Positions 63,879 through 64,000 of a DNA stretch of 64,000 nucleotides are shown one piece after another. Every line of letters starts with the position of its first letter. Position 1 is the first letter of the stretch. The notes under the pieces are model-generated. The model was given only the letters and a program-made list of their open reading frames with translations, had not been told where the DNA came from and ran no database searches. The position numbers and the translations under genes were made by a program. The stretch comes from Rothia sp035916755 (lineage in GTDB: Bacteria > Actinomycetota > Actinomycetes > Actinomycetales > Micrococcaceae): the NCBI RefSeq assembly GCF_035916755.1, contig NZ_JAYWIX010000003.1, positions 1-64,000 on the forward strand. Reading direction: 5' to 3'.

Positions 63879-64000
63879 TTACCAGATACCGTCATGGTAC
63901 ATGAGCTCATTGCCAAGATTAGTGTCTTGACCACGGGTAAGACCGACAAGTCGACTGCCAAAGTAGTCAAAGGCGTTGTTGTAGCGAGCTGTGAAACGAT
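63879..64000 (-). CDS. C-terminal end of a paralogous secreted protein (partial)
   Basis: The last 39 codons of a minus-strand gene running off the right edge, ending in RGQDTNLGNELMYHDGIW and a TAA at 63881-63879. The QDTN motif and its distance from the C-terminus align with AQDTNPANNSSVYDNYGFGI of the neighbouring secreted protein, so this is most likely a tandem paralogue. Too short for more. Confidence 0.65.
   Translation of the reverse strand, partial: RFTARYNNAFDYFGSRLVGLTRGQDTNLGNELMYHDGIW

Overview
The window is a stretch of actinobacterial chromosome, moderately high in G+C (estimated by eye, not computed). Gene order and protein features point to the Micrococcaceae, with Rothia or a close relative my best guess. 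Pointers are an actinobacterial-type IHF (mihF), the pyr operon order pyrR-pyrB-pyrC-(PH-like protein)-carA-carB-pyrF followed by mihF-gmk-rpoZ-coaBC-metK-priA, a PriA without helicase motifs, DUF3043/DUF3097/DUF948 proteins, a PemK-like gene beside lepA, and a four-helix ctaF subunit. Genus assignment is inference. No phage, insertion sequence, CRISPR array, tRNA or rRNA was seen; nearly everything is housekeeping.

Layout. 1-3.2 kb: cytochrome c oxidase genes ctaC-ctaD-ctaF, preceded by erpA. 3.7-5.8 kb: an M20 dipeptidase and a divergent DUF3043 membrane protein. 5.9-8.6 kb: recO-uppS-pyrD. 8.6-10.7 kb: leuA with a leader peptide and alternative hairpins, then an odd poly-G/poly-C patch. 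10.7-19.4 kb: hrcA-dnaJ-rsmE-phoH-ybeY-corC-era and an LCP cell-wall ligase, started by a CIRCE element that also overlaps the promoter of the divergent DUF3097 gene. 21-24.1 kb: lepA-hemW. 24.2-25.5 kb: PemK-like gene and rpsT. 25.6-30.1 kb: competence genes comEA-comEC (ComEC split in two) and holA. 30.3-33.8 kb: degV and leuS. 34-36 kb: a hydrolase/glycosyltransferase pair.

From 62.7 kb down to 36 kb, almost all genes lie on the minus strand in the order rpsD, DUF948, small membrane protein, alaS, ruvX, mltG, aroE, aroC, aroK, aroB, efp, nusB, [strong hairpin], pyrR, pyrB, pyrC, PH-like, carA, carB, pyrF, [terminator], mihF, gmk, [terminator], rpoZ, coaBC, metK, priA. Many genes overlap by 1-8 bases or are separated by a few bases, so several long operons are likely. 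A PyrR binding loop sits just before the pyrR ribosome binding site, so PyrR probably controls its operon at translation. The right edge carries a small secreted protein and the C-terminal end of a tandem paralogue.

The items most worth a second look are the leuA leader, the shared CIRCE/divergent promoter, the PyrR loop with a perfect 30-bp hairpin upstream, a second long inverted repeat before efp, a charged insertion in Era, the split ComEC, an apparently over-represented 8-mer (GCGGACGC), and the secreted paralogues. I did not find a convincing wholly new biological system.
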